A DNA stretch of 64,000 nt from Intestinibacter sp964449895 (lineage in GTDB: Bacteria; Bacillota; Clostridia; Peptostreptococcales; Peptostreptococcaceae). Location of the stretch: positions 1 to 64,000 of the forward strand of contig CAYVBY010000004.1 in the NCBI GenBank assembly GCA_964449895.1. The letters are read 5' to 3'. The notes below the pieces were generated by a model. The model searched no databases, was not told the origin of the DNA, and saw only the letters and a program-made list of their open reading frames with translations. Of this stretch, positions 26,866 to 35,773 are shown piece after piece. The translations under genes were made by a program, and so were the position numbers. How positions within the stretch are numbered: the first letter of the stretch is position 1; each line of letters begins with the position of its first letter.

Positions 26866-28320
26866 TTAATTTTCATTTAAAATTTTTCTTGCTATTTCTT
26901 TATCATCAAAGAAATATTTAACATCACCTTTTATTTGATAGTTTTCATGGCCTTTACCTGCTATAACTATCATATCTCCTTGTTCGTATATTTTTATTGC
27001 TTTTCTTATTGCTTCTTCTCTATCTTCAACTGCTATATAATTTTGTTTATTTTTATCCATTCCTTCTAAAATATCATCTATTATAGCTTGCGGATCTTCA
27101 AATCTAGGATTATCAGATGTTACTATTACTTTATCAGAATTGTCTTGACCTATTTTACCCATTATAGGTCTCTTTTTACTGTCTCTATTTCCTCCACATC
27201 CAAATACTAAGATTATTTTTCCACTTGTTAAAGATCTTATACTTTTTAATATATTAAGTAATGCATCAGGAGTATGGGCATAATCTACTACTATATCTAC
27301 ACCTTTATCATTTTTTAAATAATCAAGTCTTCCAGGTACAGATTCTAAATTTTTAAGTCTCTCTAATACTTGTTCACATTTTACTCCTAATAATATACAA
27401 GTAGCTATTGCTGCCAATGAATTATAAACATTAAAATATCCAAGTATTGGCATTGATACATTGTATTTTTTACCTTCATAAATTAAAGTATATTCTGTTT
27501 TATCATTGTAAAGTTTTATATCTACTGCTCTAAAATCAGCTTCTTTATCTATAGCATAAGTATAATTTTTTACATTTTCATTCGTATTTGTTTTAAAATA
27601 TTCTTCTCCTGCTTCATCATCTATATTGAATATATTAAAAGATGTTGTTTTATAAAATAATTTTTCTTTAGCTTTTTTATAGTTTTCTATGTTTTTATGA
27701 AAATCTAAATGATCTTGAGTTAGATTTGTAAATAAACCTACTTTGTAATCAACATTATCAACTCTGTTTAATTCTAATGCATGAGAAGATACTTCCATTG
27801 CACAGTATTTACAATCATTTTTATACATATTGTATAAATTTCTTTGTAAATCCAAACTCTCTGGAGTAGTATTTTTAGATTCTATTACCTTTTCCCCATC
27901 ATAAATTTCTATTGTACCAATACTACCTACTTTATCATCAACTCCAAGTATTTGTCTAATAAAACTAACTGTACTAGTCTTTCCATTAGTTCCTGTTATT
28001 CCTATTAAATCAAATTTTTTAGATGGGTTATCAAAAAAGTTTTTAGCAATTGTAGACATAGCCTTTTTAGTATCTTCTACCACTACATAAGTTATATCTT
28101 TTTCATATTCAACTTCTTTATTTATTAAAATAGCTTTAGCACCTTTATCTATAGCCTTTTGTATATAATTATGGCCATCTACACTATATCCTTCTATACA
28201 AATAAACATTGACCCTTCTTTAGCTTCTCTAGAATCATGAGATATATCAAAAATTTCAATATCAGAAGGTCCTATTATGTTTAAAACATTCACTTCCTTT
28301 AAAACATCTACAAGTTTCAT
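26866..28320 (-). CDS. murE: UDP-MurNAc-L-Ala-D-Glu:meso-diaminopimelate ligase
   Basis: This 484-aa cytoplasmic ligase adds meso-diaminopimelate to the peptidoglycan precursor. The ATP site is GITGTNGKTST near residue 110. The DNPRFEDP motif near residue 408 is the DNPR signature of meso-DAP-specific MurE, as distinct from lysine-adding enzymes. TTPESLDLQ and a carbamylated-lysine region are also present. A GAGGAAAAT site precedes the ATG. It is not next to other mur genes in this window. Confidence 0.95.
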   Translation of the reverse strand: MKLVDVLKEVNVLNIIGPSDIEIFDISHDSREAKEGSMFICIEGYSVDGHNYIQKAIDKGAKAILINKEVEYEKDITYVVVEDTKKAMSTIAKNFFDNPSKKFDLIGITGTNGKTSTVSFIRQILGVDDKVGSIGTIEIYDGEKVIESKNTTPESLDLQRNLYNMYKNDCKYCAMEVSSHALELNRVDNVDYKVGLFTNLTQDHLDFHKNIENYKKAKEKLFYKTTSFNIFNIDDEAGEEYFKTNTNENVKNYTYAIDKEADFRAVDIKLYNDKTEYTLIYEGKKYNVSMPILGYFNVYNSLAAIATCILLGVKCEQVLERLKNLESVPGRLDYLKNDKGVDIVVDYAHTPDALLNILKSIRSLTSGKIILVFGCGGNRDSKKRPIMGKIGQDNSDKVIVTSDNPRFEDPQAIIDDILEGMDKNKQNYIAVEDREEAIRKAIKIYEQGDMIVIAGKGHENYQIKGDVKYFFDDKEIARKILNEN

Positions 28321-28595
28321 CTATTTTCCTCCTTTAATTTTAATCTCAAAAAAAGAAAAAATTTACATCTTTATGATATATATTTTTTCTTGAAAACTTA
28401 TCATATTTAAATAATAGCATAATATTCAAAAATCAGCATTTTTGTAAATTCATTATATATTTCTTTTTTATAAATTGCAATATCAAATTTAAAATAGGAA
28501 ATTAAAATTTATTTTTATTTTGCACAATTTATATCAACATTTCATAATTTAAAAATAAGAAAATTAATTCTGTTTAAAATAAGGGGGATATTAAA

Positions 28596-28817
28596 TTGAG
28601 AAGATTAACAGATGTAGATATAAAAAATACTGTTAAAGTAGAAAAATTACTATCAAGTGGTAGTTTAAGAGAAAGAATGTTAGCTCTTGGTTTTACTAAA
28701 GGAGCTTCTATAGATGTTTTGAGAAAAGGGCCTAAAAACAATCTAACTGTATACAAAGTTAGAGGTACAAAAATTGCACTTAGATGTGAGGAGAGCAATT
28801 TAATTTTAGTTAAATAG
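28596..28817 (+). CDS. feoA: ferrous iron transport protein A
   Basis: This 73-aa SH3-like FeoA has the pattern LREPMLALGFTKGASIDVLRKGPKN-type (here RERMLALGFTKGASIDVL) and ends in ALRCEESNLILVK. It modulates FeoB at the membrane. The start is TTG with AAGGGGG nine nt upstream. It lies 12 nt before feoB. Confidence 0.92.
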   Translation: MRRLTDVDIKNTVKVEKLLSSGSLRERMLALGFTKGASIDVLRKGPKNNLTVYKVRGTKIALRCEESNLILVK

Positions 28818-28829
28818 GAGGATTTTTAT

Positions 28830-30956
28830 ATGGGATTGACCTATCAAAATTGTAAAATTAAATCCTTAAAAGATGCTTTTAATATTGACAAGGATGATAA
28901 TTCTTATGTTATTGCACTTTCTGGAAATCCTAATACAGGTAAAAGTACTGTTTTTAATTACTTAACTGGTTTAAAACAGCATACAGGTAATTGGCCGGGA
29001 AAAACTGTATCTACAGCTAGAGGGGGGTTTACCCATAATAATATAAATTACAATCTTGTAGATTTACCTGGAACTTATTCTTTATTTGCACTATCACAAG
29101 AGGAAATAGTTGCTCGTGATTTTATTTGCTTTGGAGGTGTAGATGCTGTAATTGTGGTTTGTGATGCTACATGTCTTGAAAGAAATTTAAACTTAGTATT
29201 TCAAGTATTAGAACTTACAAATAAAGTAGTCTTATGTATAAATTTAATTGACGAAGCAAGAAAAAAATCTATAAAAATAGATAAGAAAAAACTTGAAGAT
29301 GAACTTAAGATACCAGTTGTCTTAACTAGCGCTAGAAATAAAATAGGTATGGACGATTTACAAAATGCATTAGAAAAAGTTGTTTTATCTGAAAATTCAA
29401 CTTCTAAAAATTATATATCCTACAATGATAATATAGAATCTATAGTAACTTCATTAAAAAAAGATTTAGAATATATATTTCCAAAAATTAATCCTAGATG
29501 GCTATCTCTTAGAATATTAGATGGTGATGAAAGTTTATTTTCTTCTCTAAGTAATTACATTGATGGTGATTTTTCCACTGCATTAAATGAAATAAGAAAA
29601 AAAATTCCAGAAGATATTGATAAAAAAAGTATTAGAGATGAATTTTCTAGAATCAATTATGACTATGCTTCAAAATTATATAATATGACAGTTTCAAAAG
29701 AAAATTCAAATGAAGACATAGACGATAAAATCGATAAAGTAATTACATCAAAACATTTTGGAGTATTAATAATGCTTTTTACACTTTTATTAATACTTTG
29801 GATAACTATATGTGGTGCTAATTATCCATCACAAGTTTTATCAAATATATTATTTAGTATAGAGCCTCATATATATAACTTTTTAGTATATATAAACGCA
29901 CCTATATGGTTTTGTGAAATGATAGCTTTTGGATTATACAAAACATTTGCATGGGTTGTATCAGTAATGCTTCCTCCTATGGCAATATTTTTCCCATTAT
30001 TTACATTTTTAGAAGATTTAGGTTATCTACCTAGAGTTGCATTTAACCTAGATCATCTATTTAAAAAATGCAAAACACATGGAAAACAATGTTTGACCAT
30101 GTGTATGGGATTTGGATGTAATGCCTGTGGTGTAATAGGATGTAGAATAATAGATTCTCCAAGGGAGAGACTAATAGCTATCCTTACTAATAATTTTGTA
30201 CCTTGCAATGGAAGATTTCCTACTTTAATCGCAATATCTACTATATTTTTTACATCAACTATTACAAACTCATTTATATCAACTATTGCTACAGCATTTT
30301 GTATTACTTTGCTTATACTAGTGGGAATAGGTATTACTTTTTTAGTATCTTATATTTTGTCAAAAACTATATTAAAAGGTGAATCATCCACTTTCACACT
30401 AGAGCTTCCTCCATATAGAGTTCCCCAAATAGGAAGAATTTTATATACATCTATTGTAGATAGAATCATATTCGTATTAGGTAGAGCTATAGTCGTTGCC
30501 ATACCAGCAGGAATTTTAATTTGGATATTTGCAAATATATATATATCAGATAAAAATATTTTAAACCATATAGCTTTATTTTTAGACCCAATAGGTAAAT
30601 TTATAGGTTTAGATGGATTTATTTTGCTAGCATTTATATTAGGCATGCCTGCAAATGAAATAGTCATACCAGTGCTTATAATGTCTTATCTATCTAGTGG
30701 CTTTATGACTGACTATAATAGCTTAAAAGAACTTGGAGATTTGCTAGTATCAAACGGGTGGACATATTTAACTGCGCTTAATTTAATGCTTTTTAGCCTG
30801 CTTCATTGGCCATGTACAACTACACTTATTACCATAAAAAAAGAAACAAATAGTCTAAAATGGACTGCACTTGGCTTTTTAATACCAACTGTCATAGCTT
30901 TTTCTGTATGTAGTATAACTAGAATTTTATACGATAGTTTTTTAATGATTTTATAG
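28830..30956 (+). CDS. feoB: ferrous iron transport protein B
   Basis: This 708-aa membrane GTPase imports Fe2+. The N-terminal G domain has G1 GNPNTGKST (32-40), G3 VDLPGTYSL (77-85) and a G4-like NLID. Two Gate domains follow with core FLEDLGYLPRVAF and a conserved Cys in GFGCNACGVIGCRI. It pairs with FeoA. No Fur box that I trust was seen upstream (28321-28595). AGGAGG precedes the ATG. Confidence 0.95.
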   Translation: MGLTYQNCKIKSLKDAFNIDKDDNSYVIALSGNPNTGKSTVFNYLTGLKQHTGNWPGKTVSTARGGFTHNNINYNLVDLPGTYSLFALSQEEIVARDFICFGGVDAVIVVCDATCLERNLNLVFQVLELTNKVVLCINLIDEARKKSIKIDKKKLEDELKIPVVLTSARNKIGMDDLQNALEKVVLSENSTSKNYISYNDNIESIVTSLKKDLEYIFPKINPRWLSLRILDGDESLFSSLSNYIDGDFSTALNEIRKKIPEDIDKKSIRDEFSRINYDYASKLYNMTVSKENSNEDIDDKIDKVITSKHFGVLIMLFTLLLILWITICGANYPSQVLSNILFSIEPHIYNFLVYINAPIWFCEMIAFGLYKTFAWVVSVMLPPMAIFFPLFTFLEDLGYLPRVAFNLDHLFKKCKTHGKQCLTMCMGFGCNACGVIGCRIIDSPRERLIAILTNNFVPCNGRFPTLIAISTIFFTSTITNSFISTIATAFCITLLILVGIGITFLVSYILSKTILKGESSTFTLELPPYRVPQIGRILYTSIVDRIIFVLGRAIVVAIPAGILIWIFANIYISDKNILNHIALFLDPIGKFIGLDGFILLAFILGMPANEIVIPVLIMSYLSSGFMTDYNSLKELGDLLVSNGWTYLTALNLMLFSLLHWPCTTTLITIKKETNSLKWTALGFLIPTVIAFSVCSITRILYDSFLMIL

Positions 30957-31057
30957 AAATTGCTTAAATAATAAGAAGATTCCCCGTAATTTTAATGATT
31001 ATTTAGCGTTAATATACTACAATAAATAGTATATACTTATGAAATGGAGGCATTATT

Positions 31058-31279
31058 ATGGGTAAATTATTCATATTATTATTTATTTTATTTAGTATTG
31101 GATTTATATATTTTCTTTTTATGGTAAGTATTCAATTTACACGCATTAATAAAATCAACCTACAACTTGGTATGGATGTTACTAAATTATACGATAATGA
31201 CGAAGAACCTATATATTGTCTAAACTACGCAATAAAAAAATGCGCTATGTTTATGTATAAAATTTCTGCAAAAGTATAA
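31058..31279 (+). CDS. small single-span membrane protein downstream of feoB
   Basis: This 73-aa protein has an N-terminal hydrophobic span at about residues 3-27 and a short charged tail containing two cysteines (YCLNYAIKKCAMF). It is not recognised. A good GGAGG site 9 nt before ATG and a position about 100 nt after feoB support a real gene. It could be a Feo accessory (a FeoC-like role is conceivable), but it lacks the winged-helix of FeoC. Confidence 0.6.
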   Translation: MGKLFILLFILFSIGFIYFLFMVSIQFTRINKINLQLGMDVTKLYDNDEEPIYCLNYAIKKCAMFMYKISAKV

Positions 31280-31373
31280 GAAAATTTTTATTTTAAACCT
31301 TTAATGTAGATTTTCTTATAACACATCTACAGAAATTATATTTATCAATTTAATAAGGTATATTATGTGCTAA

Positions 31374-31423
31374 AAAAAACAATCAAAGAAGATGTTTTAA
31401 AACATCTTTTTTGATTGTTTTTT
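31374..31423. terminator. bidirectional terminator with long stem
   Basis: Two 25-nt arms (31374-31398 and 31399-31423) are complementary except for one position, with A and T runs at both ends. It separates the small feo-linked gene from the convergent sigma-factor gene. Confidence 0.88.
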
Positions 31424-31442
31424 GTATTATATAAAATTAATC

Positions 31443-32327
31443 CTAATAAAAATTCTTTAATTGATTTAAACGACTTGGGTGTCTTAATTTTCTTATAGCT
31501 TTAGCTTCGATTTGTCTTATTCTTTCTCTTGTAACTCCAAATACTTTTCCTATTTCTTCAAGAGTTTTTGGATCATCATCATCAAGACCAAATCTCATTC
31601 TAAGAACTCTTTGTTCTTGTTCACTTAAGCCTGTTAATAATTCATTAATTTTTTCTTTTAAGTTATGTTGTTCCACTTCATGCATAACAACATCTGCAAA
31701 ATTGGCGTCTGATGGAATAAATTCAACTAAACTACTATCTTCATCTTCTTTTATAGGAGTGTCTAAAGATACTACATTTTTATCTCTTTTTAATATTTCG
31801 ATAACTTTTTCAACTTCCATTTCACATATTTCCGCAAGCTCATCTAATGATGGCTCTCTTTGTAGAATATTTGCAAGTTCTTGTTTTTTTCTTTTTACAA
31901 AATTAATTCTTTGATGAAGATGTACTGGTATTCTAATAGTATTTTCGCAATCATCTATATATCTTGTAATACTTTGTTTAATCCACCAAGTAGCATAAGT
32001 ACTAAATTTGTACCCTTTAGTATAATCATATTTTTCAACTGCTTTAATAAGACCTATATTACCTGCTTGTATTAAATCAAGCATATCAACATTTTCTTTT
32101 CTATATTTTTTGGCTATACTTACAACTAATCTATAATTAGCATTTATAAAATCTTCCTTAGCATCTGGTATTTCGTCATTTACCTTTTTAGCCAATTCAA
32201 CTTCTTCAACAGCAGATAACATTTTATATTCTTCTATTTCTTTCAAATACATTTTCATAGCATTTGATGATCCTGAAGAATCTGCATGAATATAACCTTC
32301 GTAAGTATTTTCTTTTTTAGCCCCCAT
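31443..32327 (-). CDS. RpoD-like sigma-70 factor (accessory, group 2 type)
   Basis: The protein is 294 aa. Regions 1.2 (MYLKEIEEYKMLSAVEEVELA), 2.1-2.4 (DLIQAGNIGLIKAVEKYDYTKGYKFSTYATWWIKQSITRYI), 3 and 4.2 (TLEEIGKVFGVTRERIRQIE) are complete; region 1.1 is absent. The Gln and Thr that read the -10 box in WWIKQSIT are kept. After that the usual HMVETIN of region 3.0 is replaced by HLHQRIN, and the adjacent ADQARTIRIP by DDCENTIRIP. It is not next to dnaG, so it is probably an accessory sigma factor rather than the housekeeping one. AAGGGG precedes the ATG. Confidence 0.88.
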   Translation of the reverse strand: MGAKKENTYEGYIHADSSGSSNAMKMYLKEIEEYKMLSAVEEVELAKKVNDEIPDAKEDFINANYRLVVSIAKKYRKENVDMLDLIQAGNIGLIKAVEKYDYTKGYKFSTYATWWIKQSITRYIDDCENTIRIPVHLHQRINFVKRKKQELANILQREPSLDELAEICEMEVEKVIEILKRDKNVVSLDTPIKEDEDSSLVEFIPSDANFADVVMHEVEQHNLKEKINELLTGLSEQEQRVLRMRFGLDDDDPKTLEEIGKVFGVTRERIRQIEAKAIRKLRHPSRLNQLKNFY

Positions 32328-32386
32328 AATATAACCCCTTCTTTGTTTACATAGTTTATTTAATCTTATATAGTATTATATGTCTT

Positions 32387-32500
32387 TAAATAAAGAAGTA
32401 TTTATTCTAAAAACTTAAAAAAATACTTCTTTGAAATATATGTAGCAAAATTATATTTATTCATAATTTTAAAAGAAATATCATTTCTTATATTTCATAA
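32387..32500 (+). repeat. dispersed intergenic repeat, copy D
   Basis: Opens with TAAATAAAGAAGTATTTATT (nearly identical to the copy at 690), has TTTGAAATATATG and CAAAATTATATTTATT in the middle, and ends AGAAATATCATTTCTTATAT. A 12-bp stem AAAGAAGTATTT / AAATACTTCTTT is present only in this copy. It lies upstream of the sigma-factor gene. Confidence 0.5.
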
Positions 32501-32588
32501 AAATGTAATTTCTTTTAGTTACAATTACTAAACTTACATATAAATTTACAAATATTTTTAGTATATTTTAATTAGTATATTATTTATA

Positions 32589-33098
32589 TTAATGACATCC
32601 ACAATCACAGTCATCAGAATGATGGTGATGATGACCATCACATCCACAGTCACATCCATTTAGATGAGCCATTTCTTCTTCTTGTAATCTTTTTTCCATT
32701 TCAAAGAATTCTTTTTCCATTTGTTCATATGTTGGTAGAGATGCTTCTGTATCATAAGCTTCTCCAGTCCAATCAGCATACATCATTTCATTTCCATTAG
32801 TTAATATCATTCTACCTGCTGAAGTTATATTATCTACATCTTCTAAGAAATCTATTTCTTTTTGTAATGCTTCTCCCTCCATTACAAAATCTTCATCTAC
32901 ACATGTTACTATTAAAACTGGAACATAGTAATCTTCATTATCTTCTTTTACTACAACATTTACTATTATGTCTAAAACACCTTCAGCTCCTTCTTCAAAT
33001 TCACTTAAAGGAACATTTGTATCTATCATATCTTGAGGTACATATAAGTCCTCCATTAAATATTTTAATACTCTTTCTTTAACAAATTCTTTTGACAT
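32589..33098 (-). CDS. protein with HsdR_N-like (PD-(D/E)XK-like) domain and Cys/His tail
   Basis: The protein is 169 aa. Residues 1-105 resemble the type I restriction HsdR_N_2 fold (ERVLKYLMEDLYVPQDMI ... VLDIIVNVV ... YVPVLIVTCVD), but the catalytic (D/E)XK is not evident: the strand equivalent to IVEIK reads LIVTCV. Residues about 148-169 form a metal-binding-looking tail, CDCGCDGHHHHHSDDCDCGCH, with six cysteines and six histidines. It is probably not a nuclease; the tail could bind iron, zinc or copper. AAAGGAG precedes the ATG. Function unknown. Confidence 0.6.
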   Translation of the reverse strand: MSKEFVKERVLKYLMEDLYVPQDMIDTNVPLSEFEEGAEGVLDIIVNVVVKEDNEDYYVPVLIVTCVDEDFVMEGEALQKEIDFLEDVDNITSAGRMILTNGNEMMYADWTGEAYDTEASLPTYEQMEKEFFEMEKRLQEEEMAHLNGCDCGCDGHHHHHSDDCDCGCH

Positions 33099-33294
33099 AT
33101 TTTTCTCCTTTCCTTATATAATATACACAAAATTATTTGCCTTTTAATCACAAATTATACAATATTTCTTTTCTATAATATAATAGATTTGAAATTTTTT
33201 CAATGATATTTCTCACTTATTTTTTGTAGTGTTCAAATTTATATTCAACTATTTCAGTTTTGTATATTTTTCTTAAAAATTTCTTAAAGTAAAC

Positions 33295-33360
33295 AAATGT
33301 TTAAACATTTATTATATAATCATATTACACAATTGTAATATGATATTACATGATTGTAAT
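33295..33360 (+). promoter_or_regulatory. cluster of palindromes upstream of the YpuA-like gene
   Basis: A 16-bp perfect palindrome AAATGTTTAAACATTT (33295-33310) is followed by two sites of the form ATTACA-N4-TGTAAT (33324-33339 with spacer CAAT, and 33345-33360 with spacer TGAT). The latter are 21 bp apart centre to centre, two helical turns. A TATAAT at 33394-33399 lies downstream with only a poor -35 element. They look like operators of an activator or repressor that I cannot name. Confidence 0.55.
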
Positions 33361-33445
33361 TCTTTTTACTTTAAAAAAGATGTATCATTAATGTATAATA
33401 TAATAATTATATATTAAATAGGATTATAAGAAAGGGGAAATTAAA

Positions 33446-34612
33446 ATGAAAATAAAAAATAAAATAATTTCTGTATTAATGGCTACATGCTTAATATTTT
33501 CTTCATTTGGCATTAGTAAATCTTTTGCAGATGGAACAAAAGTTGTTACTATAGGTGTAAATAATTCAGCTCAACAAAGACAAACAATATTAAAATACTT
33601 TGGAGTAAAAGAAAATGAAGTTGAAATTATAAGTGTAAACAACAAAGAAGAAAGAGCTTATCTAGGACATATAGCTACAGAAGCTCAACTTGGAACTAAG
33701 ACTTATTCATGTGCTTATGTAGAACCTACTTCTGAAGGAAGAGGAATAAATGTAAAAACTGCTAATATAACATGGGTTACATCTTCTATGGTAGCTTCTA
33801 CATTATCTACTGCTGGTATTACTGGAGCTAACTGTGTTATAGCTTCTACATTTCCTGTTAGTGGTACAGGAGCTTTAACAGGTGTTATGAAAGCTTTTGA
33901 AAGTGCAACTGGTGAAAATCTTGATGAAGAAAAAAAAGAACTTGCATCTGAAGAACTTATAACTACAGGTGATTTAGGTGATGATATTGGTCAAGATAAA
34001 GCATCTGGTATAATAAATGATGTTAAGACTGAGATTATAAAAAATAACACAAAAGATACAGTTCAAATAGCTGACACAATAAACAATATAGTTAATAACT
34101 ATAATGTAACTTTAACAGATGCTCAAATGGATAAAATAATAGCTTTAATGGAAAAAATAGCTGCTCAAAACTATGATTACAATCAAATGAAAGCTACTTT
34201 AAACAATGTATCTGATATAGTAGCTGACAACTTAAAAGAATCTGGTGAAAGTATTAATACTGAAGGTTTCTTATCTTCTATAGGATCATTGTTTTCTGGA
34301 ATAGGCAATTGGTTTAGTGGATTATTTAGTAGTTCTGATTTAGGTATATTAGGCGAAACAGATGACTCAATGCTTGGTAGCCAATCTATCATAGATGCTA
34401 CAAACAAAGCTGCTGAAAACTTACCAACAAAAGAAGAGGCTCAAGGTTTTATACAAAAGATAATAGCTTGGTTTTCAGATTTATTTAATTCTTCAAATGA
34501 AGATAATAATATAACTCCATCTAATGAAGGTTCCAATATGATGGATTATTCAAATTCAGATACTCTAACACCAGAAATAGAAACTGAAAGTGAACATTTC
34601 CCAAGCAATTAA
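33446..34612 (+). CDS. secreted DUF1002 protein, YpuA-like
   Basis: The protein is 388 aa with a signal peptide of about 28 residues ending ...KSFADG. The DUF1002 domain fills residues 30-260 (VVTIGVNNSAQQRQTILKYFGV ... GSGTGALTGVMKAFE-like, ASTFPVSGTGALTGVMKAFE). It ends in a Ser/Asn-rich acidic tail. It is a homologue of Bacillus subtilis YpuA, whose function is unknown. It is exported to the cell surface or medium. Upstream tandem palindromes suggest tight regulation. Confidence 0.87.
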   Translation: MKIKNKIISVLMATCLIFSSFGISKSFADGTKVVTIGVNNSAQQRQTILKYFGVKENEVEIISVNNKEERAYLGHIATEAQLGTKTYSCAYVEPTSEGRGINVKTANITWVTSSMVASTLSTAGITGANCVIASTFPVSGTGALTGVMKAFESATGENLDEEKKELASEELITTGDLGDDIGQDKASGIINDVKTEIIKNNTKDTVQIADTINNIVNNYNVTLTDAQMDKIIALMEKIAAQNYDYNQMKATLNNVSDIVADNLKESGESINTEGFLSSIGSLFSGIGNWFSGLFSSSDLGILGETDDSMLGSQSIIDATNKAAENLPTKEEAQGFIQKIIAWFSDLFNSSNEDNNITPSNEGSNMMDYSNSDTLTPEIETESEHFPSN

Positions 34613-34639
34613 TTTAATTTTTAGTTTATCAAATCTTTA

Positions 34640-34707
34640 TTCTTAAATAAACATAACACCCCCTGACAACTAAAAAATTGTCAGGGGGTGTTATGTTTAT
34701 TTAAGAA
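34640..34707. terminator. 30-bp perfect inverted repeat, bidirectional terminator
   Basis: Arms 34640-34669 and 34678-34707 are exact reverse complements with an 8-nt loop (core CATAACACCCCCTGACAA). It lies between the convergent YpuA-like gene and proC. Unusually long for a terminator. Confidence 0.85.
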
Positions 34708-34725
34708 TTTTTACAAATCACATTT

Positions 34726-35529
34726 TTATTTAGTCATAGCTTTTGATTTTTCTATACAAGCCATAGTTCCATTTATAACAGCTGATCTAAGTCCTTCGTT
34801 TTCTAATACTTTAACAGCTTCTATTGTAGTTCCTCCAGGGGAACAAACCATATCTTTTAATTCACCAGGATGTTTTCCACTTTCTAAAACCATTTTTGCA
34901 GAACCTAATACTGCCTGTGCTGCAAAATTATAAGCTTGTTTTCTAGGCATTCCAGCAATTACTGCTGCATCTGCCATAGCTTCTATAAACATAAATACAT
35001 AAGCTGGAGAAGAACCACTCACACCTATTACAGCATCTATTAAATATTCTGCTATTACTTCACTTTTTCCAAATGAATCAAATATTGATTTTACTATTTT
35101 TAATTCATCTTCATCTATATTTTTATTTGGACAAATTGCAGTCATACCTTCATTTACAAGTGCTGGTGTATTAGGCATAGTTCTAATAATTTTTTTATCA
35201 CTGCCTATTATATTTTCAATTTGATTTATACTTTTACCAGCAGCTATAGAAACTACTATTTTTTTATTATCAATTAAATCTGCTAAATTTTCTAAAACAC
35301 CATCAAATATATTAGGTTTAACAGACATAAATAATATATCTGAGTTTATTACAACTTCTTTAGCATCTAAAGTTATATTTATTTTATATTCTTTTTCAAG
35401 ATTTTTAAGATTTGTCATTGTTTTTGCAGTTGCAGTTATATTTTCCGCTTTTACAAGTCCTGATTTAACTATTCCTCCTATTATGGCTCCTGCCATATTT
35501 CCTGCTCCTATAAATCCTATTTTTTTCAT
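34726..35529 (-). CDS. proC: pyrroline-5-carboxylate reductase
   Basis: This 267-aa cytoplasmic enzyme catalyses the last step of proline synthesis, reducing P5C with NAD(P)H. The N-terminal nucleotide motif is KIGFIGAGNMAGAIIGG, the internal signature RTMPNTPALVNEGMTAI, and the C-terminal SGSSPAYVFMFIEAMADAAV and CSPGGTTIEAVK are typical of the family. It stands alone, without proB or proA. The start has AAGGAAGT upstream. Confidence 0.95.
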   Translation of the reverse strand: MKKIGFIGAGNMAGAIIGGIVKSGLVKAENITATAKTMTNLKNLEKEYKINITLDAKEVVINSDILFMSVKPNIFDGVLENLADLIDNKKIVVSIAAGKSINQIENIIGSDKKIIRTMPNTPALVNEGMTAICPNKNIDEDELKIVKSIFDSFGKSEVIAEYLIDAVIGVSGSSPAYVFMFIEAMADAAVIAGMPRKQAYNFAAQAVLGSAKMVLESGKHPGELKDMVCSPGGTTIEAVKVLENEGLRSAVINGTMACIEKSKAMTK

Positions 35530-35773
35530 TGCTACTTCCTTTCATATTTATAAATATCTAAAAAATATATAAAAATCTTTAATACTTTTTTATTTTTATT
35601 ATATATTAACAAATTACCTAATTATATTATATTACTTTTTTAATCAAAACTATAACTATATCTAACTAATTTTAATTAAAAATAATTTTTTGTATTTTTT
35701 TATCCTTTAATTGTTTCTATTTTAAAAATATTTGTATATAATTAAGCTATATATGAAGGTGGTGGATATATAA

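Noticed and set aside
28321..28595. Fur or DtxR-type operator ahead of feoA
   Set aside because: No palindrome of adequate match found by eye.
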